Below are positions 8,969 through 16,418 of a stretch of 17,848 nt of DNA, piece after piece. The stretch covers positions 1 to 17,848 of the forward strand of contig CAZKNF010000071.1 of NCBI GenBank assembly GCA_964554105.1, given 5' to 3'. How positions within the stretch are numbered: position 1 is the stretch's first letter; the number at the start of each line of letters is the position of its first letter. The stretch comes from CAZKNF01 sp964554105 (GTDB lineage: Bacteria; Bacteroidota; Rhodothermia; Rhodothermales; VXPQ01). The notes below the pieces were generated by a model. The model did not search any database, was not told the DNA's origin, and saw only the letters and a list, made by a program, of their open reading frames with translations. A program made the translations under genes and the position numbers.

Positions 8969-9314
8969 CGGTAAAGTATCGTGGGTGCCGGAGAGATGAG
9001 ATGGTGTATGCCAGATGTTGCTTGATCGATGGCCAATGCGCCGCGCGGTGGCTGACCAGATCGCGAAGTGATGTGCCCATCTTCAGGTGCAACCTTGATA
9101 ATACGGCTTGTAGGACCGTGAGTCCATCATTAAAGCCGACGTGAACGGACCGATCTCGACCGGGTAGGAAGAAGGCATTCGTCGCGCCTAATACAGCAGC
9201 TTTCAGCTGAATGACCTGTTTTGGTCCGTGAGCGTTAATGAGGCGAAAGCATCTTGATGGAACGTATATTTCGGTCGCTTTGGTTTCAACAAATCCTTCA
9301 GCTACGTGACACAT
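8961..9314 (-). CDS. Unrecognised small reading frame or gene remnant overlapping the kinase start
   Basis: This entry also describes the 337-base gap 8969-9305, where no recognised gene lies. On the minus strand it is open throughout; from an ATG at 9314 it gives 117 residues and ends at TGA (8961-8963), overlapping the kinase ATG by eight bases, an arrangement usual for coupled genes. The frame also continues upstream antisense to the dehydrogenase gene, so openness alone is weak evidence. The peptide is protein-like (VGFNDGLTVLQAVLSRLHL near residues 62-80), and its codons (TTA, CTA, AGA, ATA) differ from the GC-rich neighbours. I do not recognise the family. It could be a small real gene, the 3' end of a decayed gene of foreign origin, or chance. 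A GGA sits five bases before the ATG. Confidence 0.3.
   Translation of the reverse strand: MCHVAEGFVETKATEIYVPSRCFRLINAHGPKQVIQLKAAVLGATNAFFLPGRDRSVHVGFNDGLTVLQAVLSRLHLKMGTSLRDLVSHRAAHWPSIKQHLAYTISSLRHPRYFTDE
9202..9211. repeat. 10-bp perfect palindrome
   Basis: TTCAGCTGAA reads the same on both strands and lies about 95 bases upstream of the PQQ dehydrogenase start. It could be an operator, but a 10-base palindrome can occur by chance and it lies inside the unrecognised minus-strand frame. Confidence 0.15.
9265..9272 (+). promoter_or_regulatory. Possible -7 promoter element for the PQQ dehydrogenase
   Basis: TATATTTC matches seven of eight positions of the Bacteroidota-type -7 element (TAnnTTTG) and lies 33 bases before the GTG start at 9306. 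I could not find a convincing -33 TTG at the proper spacing, so this remains a weak candidate. Confidence 0.2.
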
Positions 9315-11474
9315 CACCGTCCACTTTTCTTCTTCACCGCCGCCGTCGCAGCAGTGGCCGTCCTTGCAGTCGATCCTTCGGAGCCTCCCGCAGGCGCCGG
9401 CGAAGACTGGGCTCATTACCTGGGCGATCCGTCCAGCAGTCAATATTCGACCCTCTCTCAAATCGATAGGGACAACGTCCACCGCCTCGAGCTTGCCTGG
9501 ACGTACGAGACGGGCGACAGCGCCGAGTACCAGTCCAACAATCTCGTCATTGACGGCGTGCTCTATACCGCCACTCCGTCGCGGAACGTCACGGCGCTGG
9601 ATGCCGCCACCGGCGAGCATCGCTGGACCTTCCATCCCGATTCGGTGCACCAGTATGAGGGAAACATGTATCTGGGCGGAGGGCGCCAGCGTGGTGTGAT
9701 GTACTGGGCAGACGGCAGCGACCGGCGCGTCTTCACGGCGAAGGGGCCGTGGTTCTATGCGCTGGATGCCGAGACCGGAACGCCCATTTCGTCCTTCGGC
9801 GAAGGGGGATGGATCCACCTCGGTGATCAGATGGACCTGGAAGACCGGCCCAACGTGCTGCTGAATACGCCCGGCTACATCTACAACGATATGATCATCA
9901 TGGGAGCGAACGTAGGGGAAGACGTGCCCGGAGCCATCCGTGCTTTCGACGTCCGCACCGGCGAGCGCGAGTGGATCTTCCACACGCTGCCGCGTCCAGG
10001 CCAATTCGGCTCGGACACGTGGCCTGAAGGCTATCTCGAGCACGCGGGCGGTGTGTCGGACTGGTCCGGCATTTCCATCGACGCCGAACGGGGGATCGTC
10101 TATACGTCGACCGAGACGGCCGGGCCGGACTTCTGGGGCGGGGATCGCTACGGCGAGAACCTGTTCGCGAACTCGCTCGTCGCGCTCGATGCGGAGACGG
10201 GCGAACGGCTGTGGCACTATCAGATCGTCCATCATGACTTGTGGGACATGGATCTGCCGGCGCCACCCACGCTTCTGACGGTCCGACATGAGGGCCGAAC
10301 CGTCGACGCCGTAGCACAAGGAACGAAGATGGGCCTCCTCTTCGTCTTTGACCGGGTGACGGGCGAGCCGCTCTGGCCTATCGAGGAGCGCCCGGCCCCG
10401 GAGTCTCAGCTGCCCGAGATACGAACGTGGCCGACGCAGCCCTTTCCCACCACGCCGGAGCCGCTGATGCGCCAAATCTACAGCGAAAACGACGTGTCGA
10501 CCATATCCTCCACAGCCCGGCAGATCACCACCGACGTGCTCTCACAGTCCGGCGCCTACGGCTCGTTTCCGCCGCCGAGCGTTCAGCAGAGCATCATTTT
10601 CCCCGGATTCGACGGCGGCTTCGAGTGGGGCGGCTCCGCGGCCGATCCTGACGGAATCCTCTACGCGAATGTCAACGAGATCCCCTGGTTCTACCAGCTG
10701 GTGCCGACGACGCGTCCGGACGGCTCGCCGCTGCCGCTGGGTGAGCGGCACTACCGCGTCGAATGCGCGGCGTGCCATGGCCTCGACCGCACGGGAAATC
10801 TCCGCGGCGGCTTTCCTTCCCTCGTCGACATCGAGGACCGCTACTCAAAAGACGCCGTCATGCAGATCCTGGTCTACGGCGGCGGCCGCATGCCGTCCTT
10901 CGATCAGCTGCCGGAAGCTCGAAGGGAGGCCATCGTGGACTTTCTCTTCGGGGATGAGGAATCCGCGGTGGCGGAGGACGACGCGGACGGCGCTGCAGCG
11001 GAGGATTCTGCTGCAGAGGATGCCGTCGAAGAAGAAGTCCCACCATACGTCTTCCGCGGATTCCAGCGCTGGCTGGATCCCGACGGGTATCCGGCCATCG
11101 AGCCCCCGTGGGGCACGCTCAACGCCGTGGACCTCAACACAGGCGAGATCAAGTGGACGGTGCCGCTCGGCGAATACGACGAGCTAACGGAGCGGGGTGT
11201 CCCGGTGACCGGCACGGAAAACTACGGCGGCCCTGTCGTCACGGCCGGAGGCGTCCTCTTCATCGGCGCCACGGCGGACGAGACATTCCGCGCCTTCGAC
11301 ACGGAAACCGGCGAGATCCTCTGGAACCATGAGCTTCCCTTCGGCGGCAACGCTACGCCGAGCACGTACATGGTCGACGGAAGGCAGTACGTCGTCATCT
11401 CCGCAGGCGGCACAAAGTCGAATCGCCCTGCCGGCGGGTCGCTCGTGGCATTTGCGCTACCGGAGGAGGATTGA
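9306..11474 (+). CDS. PQQ-dependent dehydrogenase with inserted cytochrome c domain
   Basis: This 722-residue periplasmic quinohaemoprotein oxidises a sugar or alcohol using pyrroloquinoline quinone and passes electrons to its own haem c. It starts at GTG with an exported N-terminus (hydrophobic residues about 7-22). Eight-bladed propeller repeats follow, with signatures such as ALDAATGEHRWTF and HHDLWDMD at 309-316, which contains the region of the catalytic aspartate in quinoprotein dehydrogenases. The haem site CAACH occupies 487-491, and M529 in GGRMPSFD is the likely distal ligand; the cytochrome domain is thus inserted between blades. An acidic low-complexity linker (about 550-577) leads back to the last blades (ALDLNTGEIKW-like repeats, then PFGGNATPSTY). 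There is no adjacent-cysteine pair typical of methanol/ethanol dehydrogenases, so the glucose/quinate-like group is more likely. No PQQ biosynthesis gene is present. No clear ribosome site precedes the GTG. Confidence 0.93.
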   Translation: MTHHRPLFFFTAAVAAVAVLAVDPSEPPAGAGEDWAHYLGDPSSSQYSTLSQIDRDNVHRLELAWTYETGDSAEYQSNNLVIDGVLYTATPSRNVTALDAATGEHRWTFHPDSVHQYEGNMYLGGGRQRGVMYWADGSDRRVFTAKGPWFYALDAETGTPISSFGEGGWIHLGDQMDLEDRPNVLLNTPGYIYNDMIIMGANVGEDVPGAIRAFDVRTGEREWIFHTLPRPGQFGSDTWPEGYLEHAGGVSDWSGISIDAERGIVYTSTETAGPDFWGGDRYGENLFANSLVALDAETGERLWHYQIVHHDLWDMDLPAPPTLLTVRHEGRTVDAVAQGTKMGLLFVFDRVTGEPLWPIEERPAPESQLPEIRTWPTQPFPTTPEPLMRQIYSENDVSTISSTARQITTDVLSQSGAYGSFPPPSVQQSIIFPGFDGGFEWGGSAADPDGILYANVNEIPWFYQLVPTTRPDGSPLPLGERHYRVECAACHGLDRTGNLRGGFPSLVDIEDRYSKDAVMQILVYGGGRMPSFDQLPEARREAIVDFLFGDEESAVAEDDADGAAAEDSAAEDAVEEEVPPYVFRGFQRWLDPDGYPAIEPPWGTLNAVDLNTGEIKWTVPLGEYDELTERGVPVTGTENYGGPVVTAGGVLFIGATADETFRAFDTETGEILWNHELPFGGNATPSTYMVDGRQYVVISAGGTKSNRPAGGSLVAFALPEED

Positions 11475-11495
11475 AAGGCCGTTGATGTCGGCCTT
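11475..11495 (+). repeat. Stem-loop directly after the PQQ dehydrogenase stop
   Basis: AAGGCCG-TTGATGT-CGGCCTT is a perfect 7-base stem with a seven-base loop beginning at the base after the TGA. It is not followed by a T-run and may act with the next hairpin to stabilise the transcript end. Confidence 0.45.
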
Positions 11496-11497
11496 GA

Positions 11498-11522
11498 CTC
11501 GGGCTTGTTCACCCGGGCTTTT
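11498..11522 (+). terminator. Rho-independent terminator-like hairpin for the PQQ dehydrogenase
   Basis: CTCGGG-(8-base loop)-CCCGGG forms a six-pair stem (one G-T pair) followed by CTTTT. It lies just after a second stem-loop and in the 147-base gap between convergent genes. The T-run is short, so the confidence is moderate. The remainder of the gap to 11621 shows nothing. Confidence 0.5.
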
Positions 11523-11621
11523 AGGGAAGAAAGTTAAACCGTCACAACGTGCTGCATGCCTTCGACAAGGGAGTCGCAGCGCAAGAAGCGCCTGAAATAA
11601 GCAATACGGCGCCGCCTTCAC

Positions 11622-13595
11622 CTACGCCCGTTCGGCAAGGTCGGCCCACTGTTCCAGGTCTCTGTCGAGTTGGCGAGTGGTCTCTTCCAGCTTCTCCGAC
11701 AGTTGAGTCACTTTTTCGAAATCCGCGGGCGCCGCGGCCAGCTCGGCTTCCATTTCCGCCTTCCGCGCCTCGGTCTGAGTGATGCGCTTCTCCACCGCCT
11801 CCAGCTCCAGCCGCTCTTTGTACGTCAGCTTTCGTGGCTGAGCGGGGGATGAGGAAGTTTTGGATTGCGAATCTCCGGATGATGCGTTTGCGGCCTGCGG
11901 CCGCCTGGAATGCGCGTCCGTGCTTCCGGTGGATTTGCCTTTCGCGGCTGAGGATTTCGCCGAGGCGGTCTGTGCGCGAGTGGATTCGGTTTCCTCCCGC
12001 TCACGCAGTTCGAGATAGGCACTGTAGTTGCCAGGGATCTTCCGGATCGAGCCGTCGCCCTCGAGACGAAACAAGTGCTCGACCGTACGATCGAGGAAAT
12101 AGCGATCGTGCGAGACGGCGAGTAGGCAGCCAGGAAAGGTGTCGAGGTAGGCCTCGAGGGCCACGAGCGTGGGGATGTCGAGATCGTTCGTAGGCTCATC
12201 CAACAGGAGAATATTCGGCGCGCCCATCAAGATGCGCGCGAGATAGAGCCTGCGCCGCTCGCCGCCCGAGAGGAGTCCGACCGGCGTGTACTGCTGCGCC
12301 GGCGGGAAGAGGAATCGCTCGAGGAGGCGGCTCGCCGTGATCATCGTTCCGTCGGCAGTCACCACGTGCTCGGCTACATCCTTAATGTAGTCGATCAGCC
12401 GCTTGTCGTCTTCGAGGGCGCGGCTCTCCTGGTCGTAGTACCCGACTACCGTGGTCGGACCGCGTTCGATCCGCCCGGCGTCCGGCTCTAATCGGCCGGC
12501 GATCATCTCGAGGAGTGTCGTTTTCCCGCTGCCGTTGGGACCGATGATGCCGATCCGGTCGTCGCGCGTGAACGAGTGGGTGAGGTCTTCGATCAAAATC
12601 TGGTCGTCGAATCCCTTCGAGATGCCGTCGAGGTGGATGACCTTCTTACCGAGCCGAGCGGCGGGTGCGTCGAGTGCGATCGCGCGCTCCTCCTTCTTTG
12701 TCGGCTCCGACAGCAGGGTCTCCGCACGGTCGACGCGGGCCTTTTGCTTGGTCGTTCGCGCCTTCGCACCGCGGCGCAGCCACGCCAACTCACGGCGGGC
12801 GAGGCTCTCCCGCTTCTGCGCCTCCGCCTCTTCGCGAATGGACTGCGCCTCCTTCTGCTCCAGATACCGCGTGTAGTTGCCCTCGAAGCGCTGCACCGTG
12901 CCGTCTTCGATCTCGAGCATCCGGTTCGTGACGCGATCCAGGAAGTACCTGTCATGAGTGACGATGAGCAGCGCGCCGCTGTAGCCGGACAAATATCCCT
13001 CGAGCCAGACGATGGTGTCCGGATCGAGGTGGTTCGTGGGCTCGTCGAGAATGAGGAGATCGGGCCGGAGCACGAGCGCCGCAGCCATTGCCACCCGCTT
13101 GCGCTGCCCGCCGGAGAGGGTATCGACCCGCGCATCCGGATCGGTGAGTCCGAGGCGGTCGAGAACGGCGCGGGCATTCGCCTCCAGGTCCCATCCTCCA
13201 GACACGTCGAGGCGGTGCGACAGATCCGACATCCGCGCCAGCAGGTCCTCGTTCGCGGAATCGGACGTCTCCAGCGCACGCGCCACTTCTTCGTAATCGT
13301 GGAGCAGCCGCAGCTCGTCATCCCCCTGATCGAAAACGGCGTCGAGTACCGTGTGCTCCGGATTCAAAACCGGATTCTGCGGCAGATACGCCAGCCGGAT
13401 CGCCGACGGCATCACGATCCGCCCGCCGTCAGGGGTTTCGTCGCCTGCGATGATGCGCAGGAGGGTCGTCTTTCCGGACCCGTTCTTGCCGATCACGCCC
13501 ATCTTGCCTTCGGACTCGAGTCCGAAGGACACGTCTGTGAGCAGCGGCTTGATGCCGTAGCTCTTGCTGATGGATTCGACAGATAGGATGCTCAT
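11622..13595 (-). CDS. uup: ABC-F family ATPase, Uup type
   Basis: This 657-residue soluble protein has two ATPase domains and no membrane segments, as in ABC-F proteins that act on ribosomes (Uup also binds DNA junctions). Walker A motifs are at 36-43 (GKNGSGKT) and 352-359 (GPNGSGKT), signatures at LSGGQ 160-164 and LSGGE 442-446, and catalytic glutamates at E185 (LDEPTNHLD) and E467 (LDEPTNDLD). The linker between the domains carries the Uup-like sequence RRGAKARTTKQKAR (274-287). A serine/alanine-rich linker (535-588) leads to a C-terminal coiled coil (590-655, YKERLELEAVEKRI), the Uup DNA-binding tail. The open frame extends 43 codons upstream, but MSILSVESISKSYG at 13595 is the family start. 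It lies 85 bases downstream of the methyltransferase gene in the same direction, probably the last gene of that operon. Resistance-type ABC-F function is unlikely given the tail. Confidence 0.92.
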   Translation of the reverse strand: MSILSVESISKSYGIKPLLTDVSFGLESEGKMGVIGKNGSGKTTLLRIIAGDETPDGGRIVMPSAIRLAYLPQNPVLNPEHTVLDAVFDQGDDELRLLHDYEEVARALETSDSANEDLLARMSDLSHRLDVSGGWDLEANARAVLDRLGLTDPDARVDTLSGGQRKRVAMAAALVLRPDLLILDEPTNHLDPDTIVWLEGYLSGYSGALLIVTHDRYFLDRVTNRMLEIEDGTVQRFEGNYTRYLEQKEAQSIREEAEAQKRESLARRELAWLRRGAKARTTKQKARVDRAETLLSEPTKKEERAIALDAPAARLGKKVIHLDGISKGFDDQILIEDLTHSFTRDDRIGIIGPNGSGKTTLLEMIAGRLEPDAGRIERGPTTVVGYYDQESRALEDDKRLIDYIKDVAEHVVTADGTMITASRLLERFLFPPAQQYTPVGLLSGGERRRLYLARILMGAPNILLLDEPTNDLDIPTLVALEAYLDTFPGCLLAVSHDRYFLDRTVEHLFRLEGDGSIRKIPGNYSAYLELREREETESTRAQTASAKSSAAKGKSTGSTDAHSRRPQAANASSGDSQSKTSSSPAQPRKLTYKERLELEAVEKRITQTEARKAEMEAELAAAPADFEKVTQLSEKLEETTRQLDRDLEQWADLAERA

Positions 13596-13680
13596 GAATG
13601 GATCCAGTGAATGCCGCGGGCGAGAGAACGTTTCGCGCCGTCCGGGTGCGCGTCGCCCACATCCGGGATCCAGTAATCGT

Positions 13681-14355
13681 CTATGCGGATACCGTCGACG
13701 TGCGGCTGATCGGCACCTCCTCACGGCCGTAGACGGCGACCTGCCACAGCAGTGTTTTTCGATACATCTTTAGGGTCAGCTCGTGTCGGCGCACCGCCGC
13801 GTCCACGCGCTCGGCTGGATGAAGGAAGAACCGCATCGGGCTGCGGCGGAACCGAAAGACCAGATTGATCGCCGCCCGGAGCGGTTCCATCCACCTGTCG
13901 TCGCGAGGATAGACGAGCGCGTACCACGTCCGTGCCCGCGTGGCAGTGGCGTCGATCAACGCGTCCAGATCCGGATAGCAGCAGATCACGCGGTCCAGCG
14001 TCACGATGTCGGCGGGATCGACTTGAGGAGCGACCTCGACGATGTCGCCATAGTGATGTGCCACACGGTCGGCCACGCCGCGGCGCTCGGCTTCTTCGCG
14101 AGCGACCTGCAGATAGGCGGAGGCCGCATCGACGCCGGTAGCATGGTGCACGCCTGCGTCGAGCAGCTCGAACTGGATCACGCCGACACCACCACCGATG
14201 TCGAGCAGCGTTTTTCCGTCAGAGCCCTTTCGGACGGCGTCGATGAGGATCCGTGTGGTTTTTCGAGGTCCGCTGCGGTGATACTTGCGGAGGTCTCTGC
14301 GGGCCGTCTTGTAATCAAACTCCTGCTCGATACCAGCGCACTGCCGACAGGACAT
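13681..14355 (-). CDS. Class I SAM-dependent methyltransferase with N-terminal CxxC
   Basis: This 224-residue cytoplasmic protein has the Rossmann methyltransferase core: motif I LLDIGGGVG (50-58), acidic D76 ending the second strand, GD at 103-104, and DIVTLDRVICCYPD (116-129) as the strand 4 region. The N-terminus has C3-x2-C6 followed by GIEQEFD, a conserved opening in a group of uncharacterised methyltransferases distantly like magnesium-protoporphyrin methyltransferase; the substrate is unknown. The C-terminus has a hydrophobic, basic helix region (INLVFRFRRSPMRFFLHP). GGAG seven bases before the ATG supports the start. The gene begins 33 bases after the nucleoside phosphorylase ends and precedes the ABC-F gene, so the three are likely cotranscribed. 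Confidence 0.88.
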   Translation of the reverse strand: MSCRQCAGIEQEFDYKTARRDLRKYHRSGPRKTTRILIDAVRKGSDGKTLLDIGGGVGVIQFELLDAGVHHATGVDAASAYLQVAREEAERRGVADRVAHHYGDIVEVAPQVDPADIVTLDRVICCYPDLDALIDATATRARTWYALVYPRDDRWMEPLRAAINLVFRFRRSPMRFFLHPAERVDAAVRRHELTLKMYRKTLLWQVAVYGREEVPISRTSTVSA

Positions 14356-14388
14356 AATCGCACTCCGACGTTTATGATTATTGGTCGC

Positions 14389-15204
14389 TCACGGACTCTG
14401 CCACACGTCTTCGGTGGCCCGGGTCGCGGCTTCGACGACCTGCAGCGCGGCCCGCGTTCCATCAGCCTCTCCCTTCTCGAAATCTCCCTCCACCATCGCC
14501 ATTTGGTTCGTAACATGGGCGAAGCAGACGACCGGCCGACCGCGTGCAGCAGCGAACGCGTACAGCGCTGCCGCCTCCATTTCAACGGCAAGGATCCCGG
14601 CCGCACGCGCCGCGGCAACCGCGTCGTCGGTTTCGCGGAAGGGTGCGTCGGTCGTCCAAGTCGCACCGGAATGAACCGGCTCCGGCAGCGCCACGAAGGC
14701 ATCCCGGAGTCGCCGCCGAAGTGCATCATCCAGCTGCGCATAATCGGACGGCGGCACATAGTGGTAGCTCGTCCCCTCGTCGCGCAGCGCCCGCTCGATG
14801 AGCACGAAGTAAGGTGGATCTCCGCTGGCAAGCACCTGTCCGGCCGACGTCATGCTGATGAGCATGCGGCAACCCGAGGCGAACAGTTCCTCGGCGACGA
14901 GCACCGCGAACGAGGAGCCTACCGCACATCCGATGATGCCGAAGGAGAGGCCGCCGTGCTCGAAGTCGTACAGCTCGGTATGATAGCATGCCCACTTTGA
15001 ATTCAGCGTCGCACGGTCGGTCCTACGAAGGTGACGCACGATGTCGCCGTCGGGATCGAGGATGCAGACGTGAGGCACCGTTCCTTCCTCGACTGATTTC
15101 TGCCGACGAGCCTCTCGCAGTAAATTGCCGGGCGTGAACACTGAGGGGCGATCGTACGCCTTGGCGCGGAGTAAAGGTGGAGTCGTATCGCGGTCGCGTG
15201 GCAT
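14389..15204 (-). CDS. Nucleoside phosphorylase (PNP/UDP family)
   Basis: This protein, 271 residues from the chosen start, phosphorolyses a nucleoside to base plus ribose-1-phosphate in salvage. Family features are FTPGNLLREAR (phosphate region, about 23-33), IIGCAVGSSFA (about 90-100), ISMTSAGQV (about 117-125), TTDAPFRET (about 184-192) and AVEMEAAALYAFA (about 206-218), whose E-M-E binds the ribose. Together these point to the uridine-phosphorylase-like branch, though purine specificity cannot be excluded. The frame is open upstream to 15288, but ATG at 15204 is best placed relative to AGGA (15216-15213, eight bases away); ATGs at 15213 and 15210 are alternatives. It is first in the probable operon with the methyltransferase and ABC-F genes and is divergent from the DUF892 gene. 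Confidence 0.9.
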   Translation of the reverse strand: MPRDRDTTPPLLRAKAYDRPSVFTPGNLLREARRQKSVEEGTVPHVCILDPDGDIVRHLRRTDRATLNSKWACYHTELYDFEHGGLSFGIIGCAVGSSFAVLVAEELFASGCRMLISMTSAGQVLASGDPPYFVLIERALRDEGTSYHYVPPSDYAQLDDALRRRLRDAFVALPEPVHSGATWTTDAPFRETDDAVAAARAAGILAVEMEAAALYAFAAARGRPVVCFAHVTNQMAMVEGDFEKGEADGTRAALQVVEAATRATEDVWQSP

Positions 15205-15212
15205 ATACATCA

Positions 15213-15216
15213 TCCT
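15213..15216 (-). promoter_or_regulatory. Ribosome binding site deciding the phosphorylase start
   Basis: AGGA on the minus strand lies eight bases before the ATG at 15204 and overlaps the upstream ATG at 15213. This spacing favours the third of three closely spaced in-frame ATGs. Confidence 0.45.
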
Positions 15217-15323
15217 GATTCGGGATCGTTGATGATAAGGATGAGGGCCATTCGATGTGTTGAGGAATGGGTGATGATGACGGCCCACGGTCCGCCCATC
15301 ATTACGAAACTCCTTTGGCGAAC

Positions 15324-15357
15324 TGTTACAAGGGACCTACGTCCTCGCATCGTAACA
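15324..15357. promoter_or_regulatory. Nested inverted repeats in the divergent promoter region
   Basis: TGTTAC (15324-15329) and GTAACA (15352-15357) are inverted copies, and inside them GGAC-CTAC-GTCC forms a second small inverted repeat. They lie 71 bases upstream of the DUF892 start in the 224-base gap between divergent transcription units, a natural position for an operator or promoter. No convincing -33/-7 pair was found in the gap, and no other feature was seen there. Confidence 0.3.
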
Positions 15358-15428
15358 ACATCCAAGAAACGATCCTCAGCCATGCGTCTTCTTGTGTTGT
15401 GTGGACACTGACCATAGGGAGGTAGACA

Positions 15429-16385
15429 ATGACGGACGGTTCAGCGGAGCACCTCACGAACTTTCTCAGTGATGCGTATTCTATCGAGCAGCAGGCGCTC
15501 GCGCAGATGCGCACGGCGCCGGATATGGCGGGAAGCGCCAGGCTCGCTCAGCATTTTCGTGAGCATCTCGTCGAAACCGAGCGCCAGGCCGAGATGGTGA
15601 AGGATCGGCTGGATGCGATCGGAGGCTCACCGTCGAAGTTGAAGGACGCCGTGATGCGGCTCGGCGGGAAGGGCTTCCTGCTCTTCGCCCGCGTGCAGCC
15701 GGATACGCCCGGCAAGCTGGCGACGCATGCGCACTCCTACGAAGCCCTAGAACTGGCTGCCTATGAAATGCTCATTAGGATGGCGAAAAGAGCCGGTGAC
15801 GAGCAAACGGTGGGCGTGGCGGCAACCATCCGCGAGCAGGAGCGCGCCATGCGAGATCGACTCGCCGGGGATTTTGACGAGGCTGTGGATGCCTCACTGG
15901 CGGCGACCGGCAAGGATGCGTCGGCAGCCATCGATTCGTATCTATCAGACGCGCATGCCCTCGAAACGCAGTCGATCCAACTGCTGAAAAGGGGAAGCGA
16001 GATTGCCGGTGATCCGGCGCTCGCGCGCATCTACGAGGAACATCAGAAGGAGAGCACCGAGCACGCCCGACTGCTCGAACAGCGGCTCGACGCCATGGGC
16101 GAGAGTGCGTCGGCCGTGAAGGATGCCGCACTCCGCATCGGCGGCCTCAACTGGAGCTTCTTCTTTCAGGCCCAGGGCGATACGCCTGCCAAGCTGGCGG
16201 CGTTCGTCTATGCCGTCGAGCATCTCGAAATCGCCGGTTACGAGCTGCTCCGGCGCGTGGCGCAGCGTGCAAGCGATGCTGAGACGGTGCAGCTCGCCGA
16301 CAACATCCTTGCAGAAGAGCGTGCCATGGCCGACCGCGTCTTCAATGCTTTCGAACGTGCATTCGAGGCGACGGTGGCTGGATGA
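15429..16385 (+). CDS. Tandem-duplicated DUF892 (YciE-like) ferritin-like protein
   Basis: This 318-residue protein consists of two copies of the DUF892 four-helix ferritin-like domain, about residues 8-155 and 166-314. Matching elements appear in both: LSDAYSIE / LSDAHALE (13-20, 172-179), EHLVE / EHQKE (45-49, 204-208), LDAIGGSPSKLKDA / LDAMGESASAVKDA (61-74, 220-233), DTPGKLA / DTPAKLA, LELAAYEML / LEIAGYELL, and QERAM / EERAM. The repeated Glu/His positions (E20/E179, H46/H205, E49/E208, E113/E272) are candidate di-metal ligands. Members are usually single-domain, about 160 residues, and linked to stress. A strong AGGGAGG site six bases before the ATG fixes the start. The reductase gene follows after 33 bases, suggesting an operon. 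Metal content and substrate are unknown. Confidence 0.9.
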   Translation: MTDGSAEHLTNFLSDAYSIEQQALAQMRTAPDMAGSARLAQHFREHLVETERQAEMVKDRLDAIGGSPSKLKDAVMRLGGKGFLLFARVQPDTPGKLATHAHSYEALELAAYEMLIRMAKRAGDEQTVGVAATIREQERAMRDRLAGDFDEAVDASLAATGKDASAAIDSYLSDAHALETQSIQLLKRGSEIAGDPALARIYEEHQKESTEHARLLEQRLDAMGESASAVKDAALRIGGLNWSFFFQAQGDTPAKLAAFVYAVEHLEIAGYELLRRVAQRASDAETVQLADNILAEERAMADRVFNAFERAFEATVAG

Positions 16386-16418
16386 GCATCAATGACCGCC
16401 GTTCCAACGGGCCGATGA

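Noticed and set aside
8961..10475. 504-codon open frame on the minus strand
   Set aside because: Most of it is antisense to the clearly recognisable PQQ dehydrogenase and has the arginine/valine-rich composition of a GC-rich shadow frame. Only the last ~117 codons, outside that gene, are kept as a candidate.
12576..13586. 336-codon plus-strand open frame
   Set aside because: It is the antisense shadow of the ABC-F gene, whose two ATPase domains are unmistakable.
13596..13724. 43-codon upstream extension of the ABC-F frame
   Set aside because: Arginine-rich sequence that overlaps the methyltransferase 3' end; the family N-terminus begins at 13595.
13783..15000. 405-codon plus-strand open frame
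   Set aside because: It spans the antisense of two separate real genes (methyltransferase and phosphorylase) and the gap between them, which a genuine gene would not be expected to do.
15229..15411. 60-codon plus-strand frame before the DUF892 gene
   Set aside because: No ribosome site, odd composition and no recognisable sequence; it spans the inverted repeats of the likely control region.
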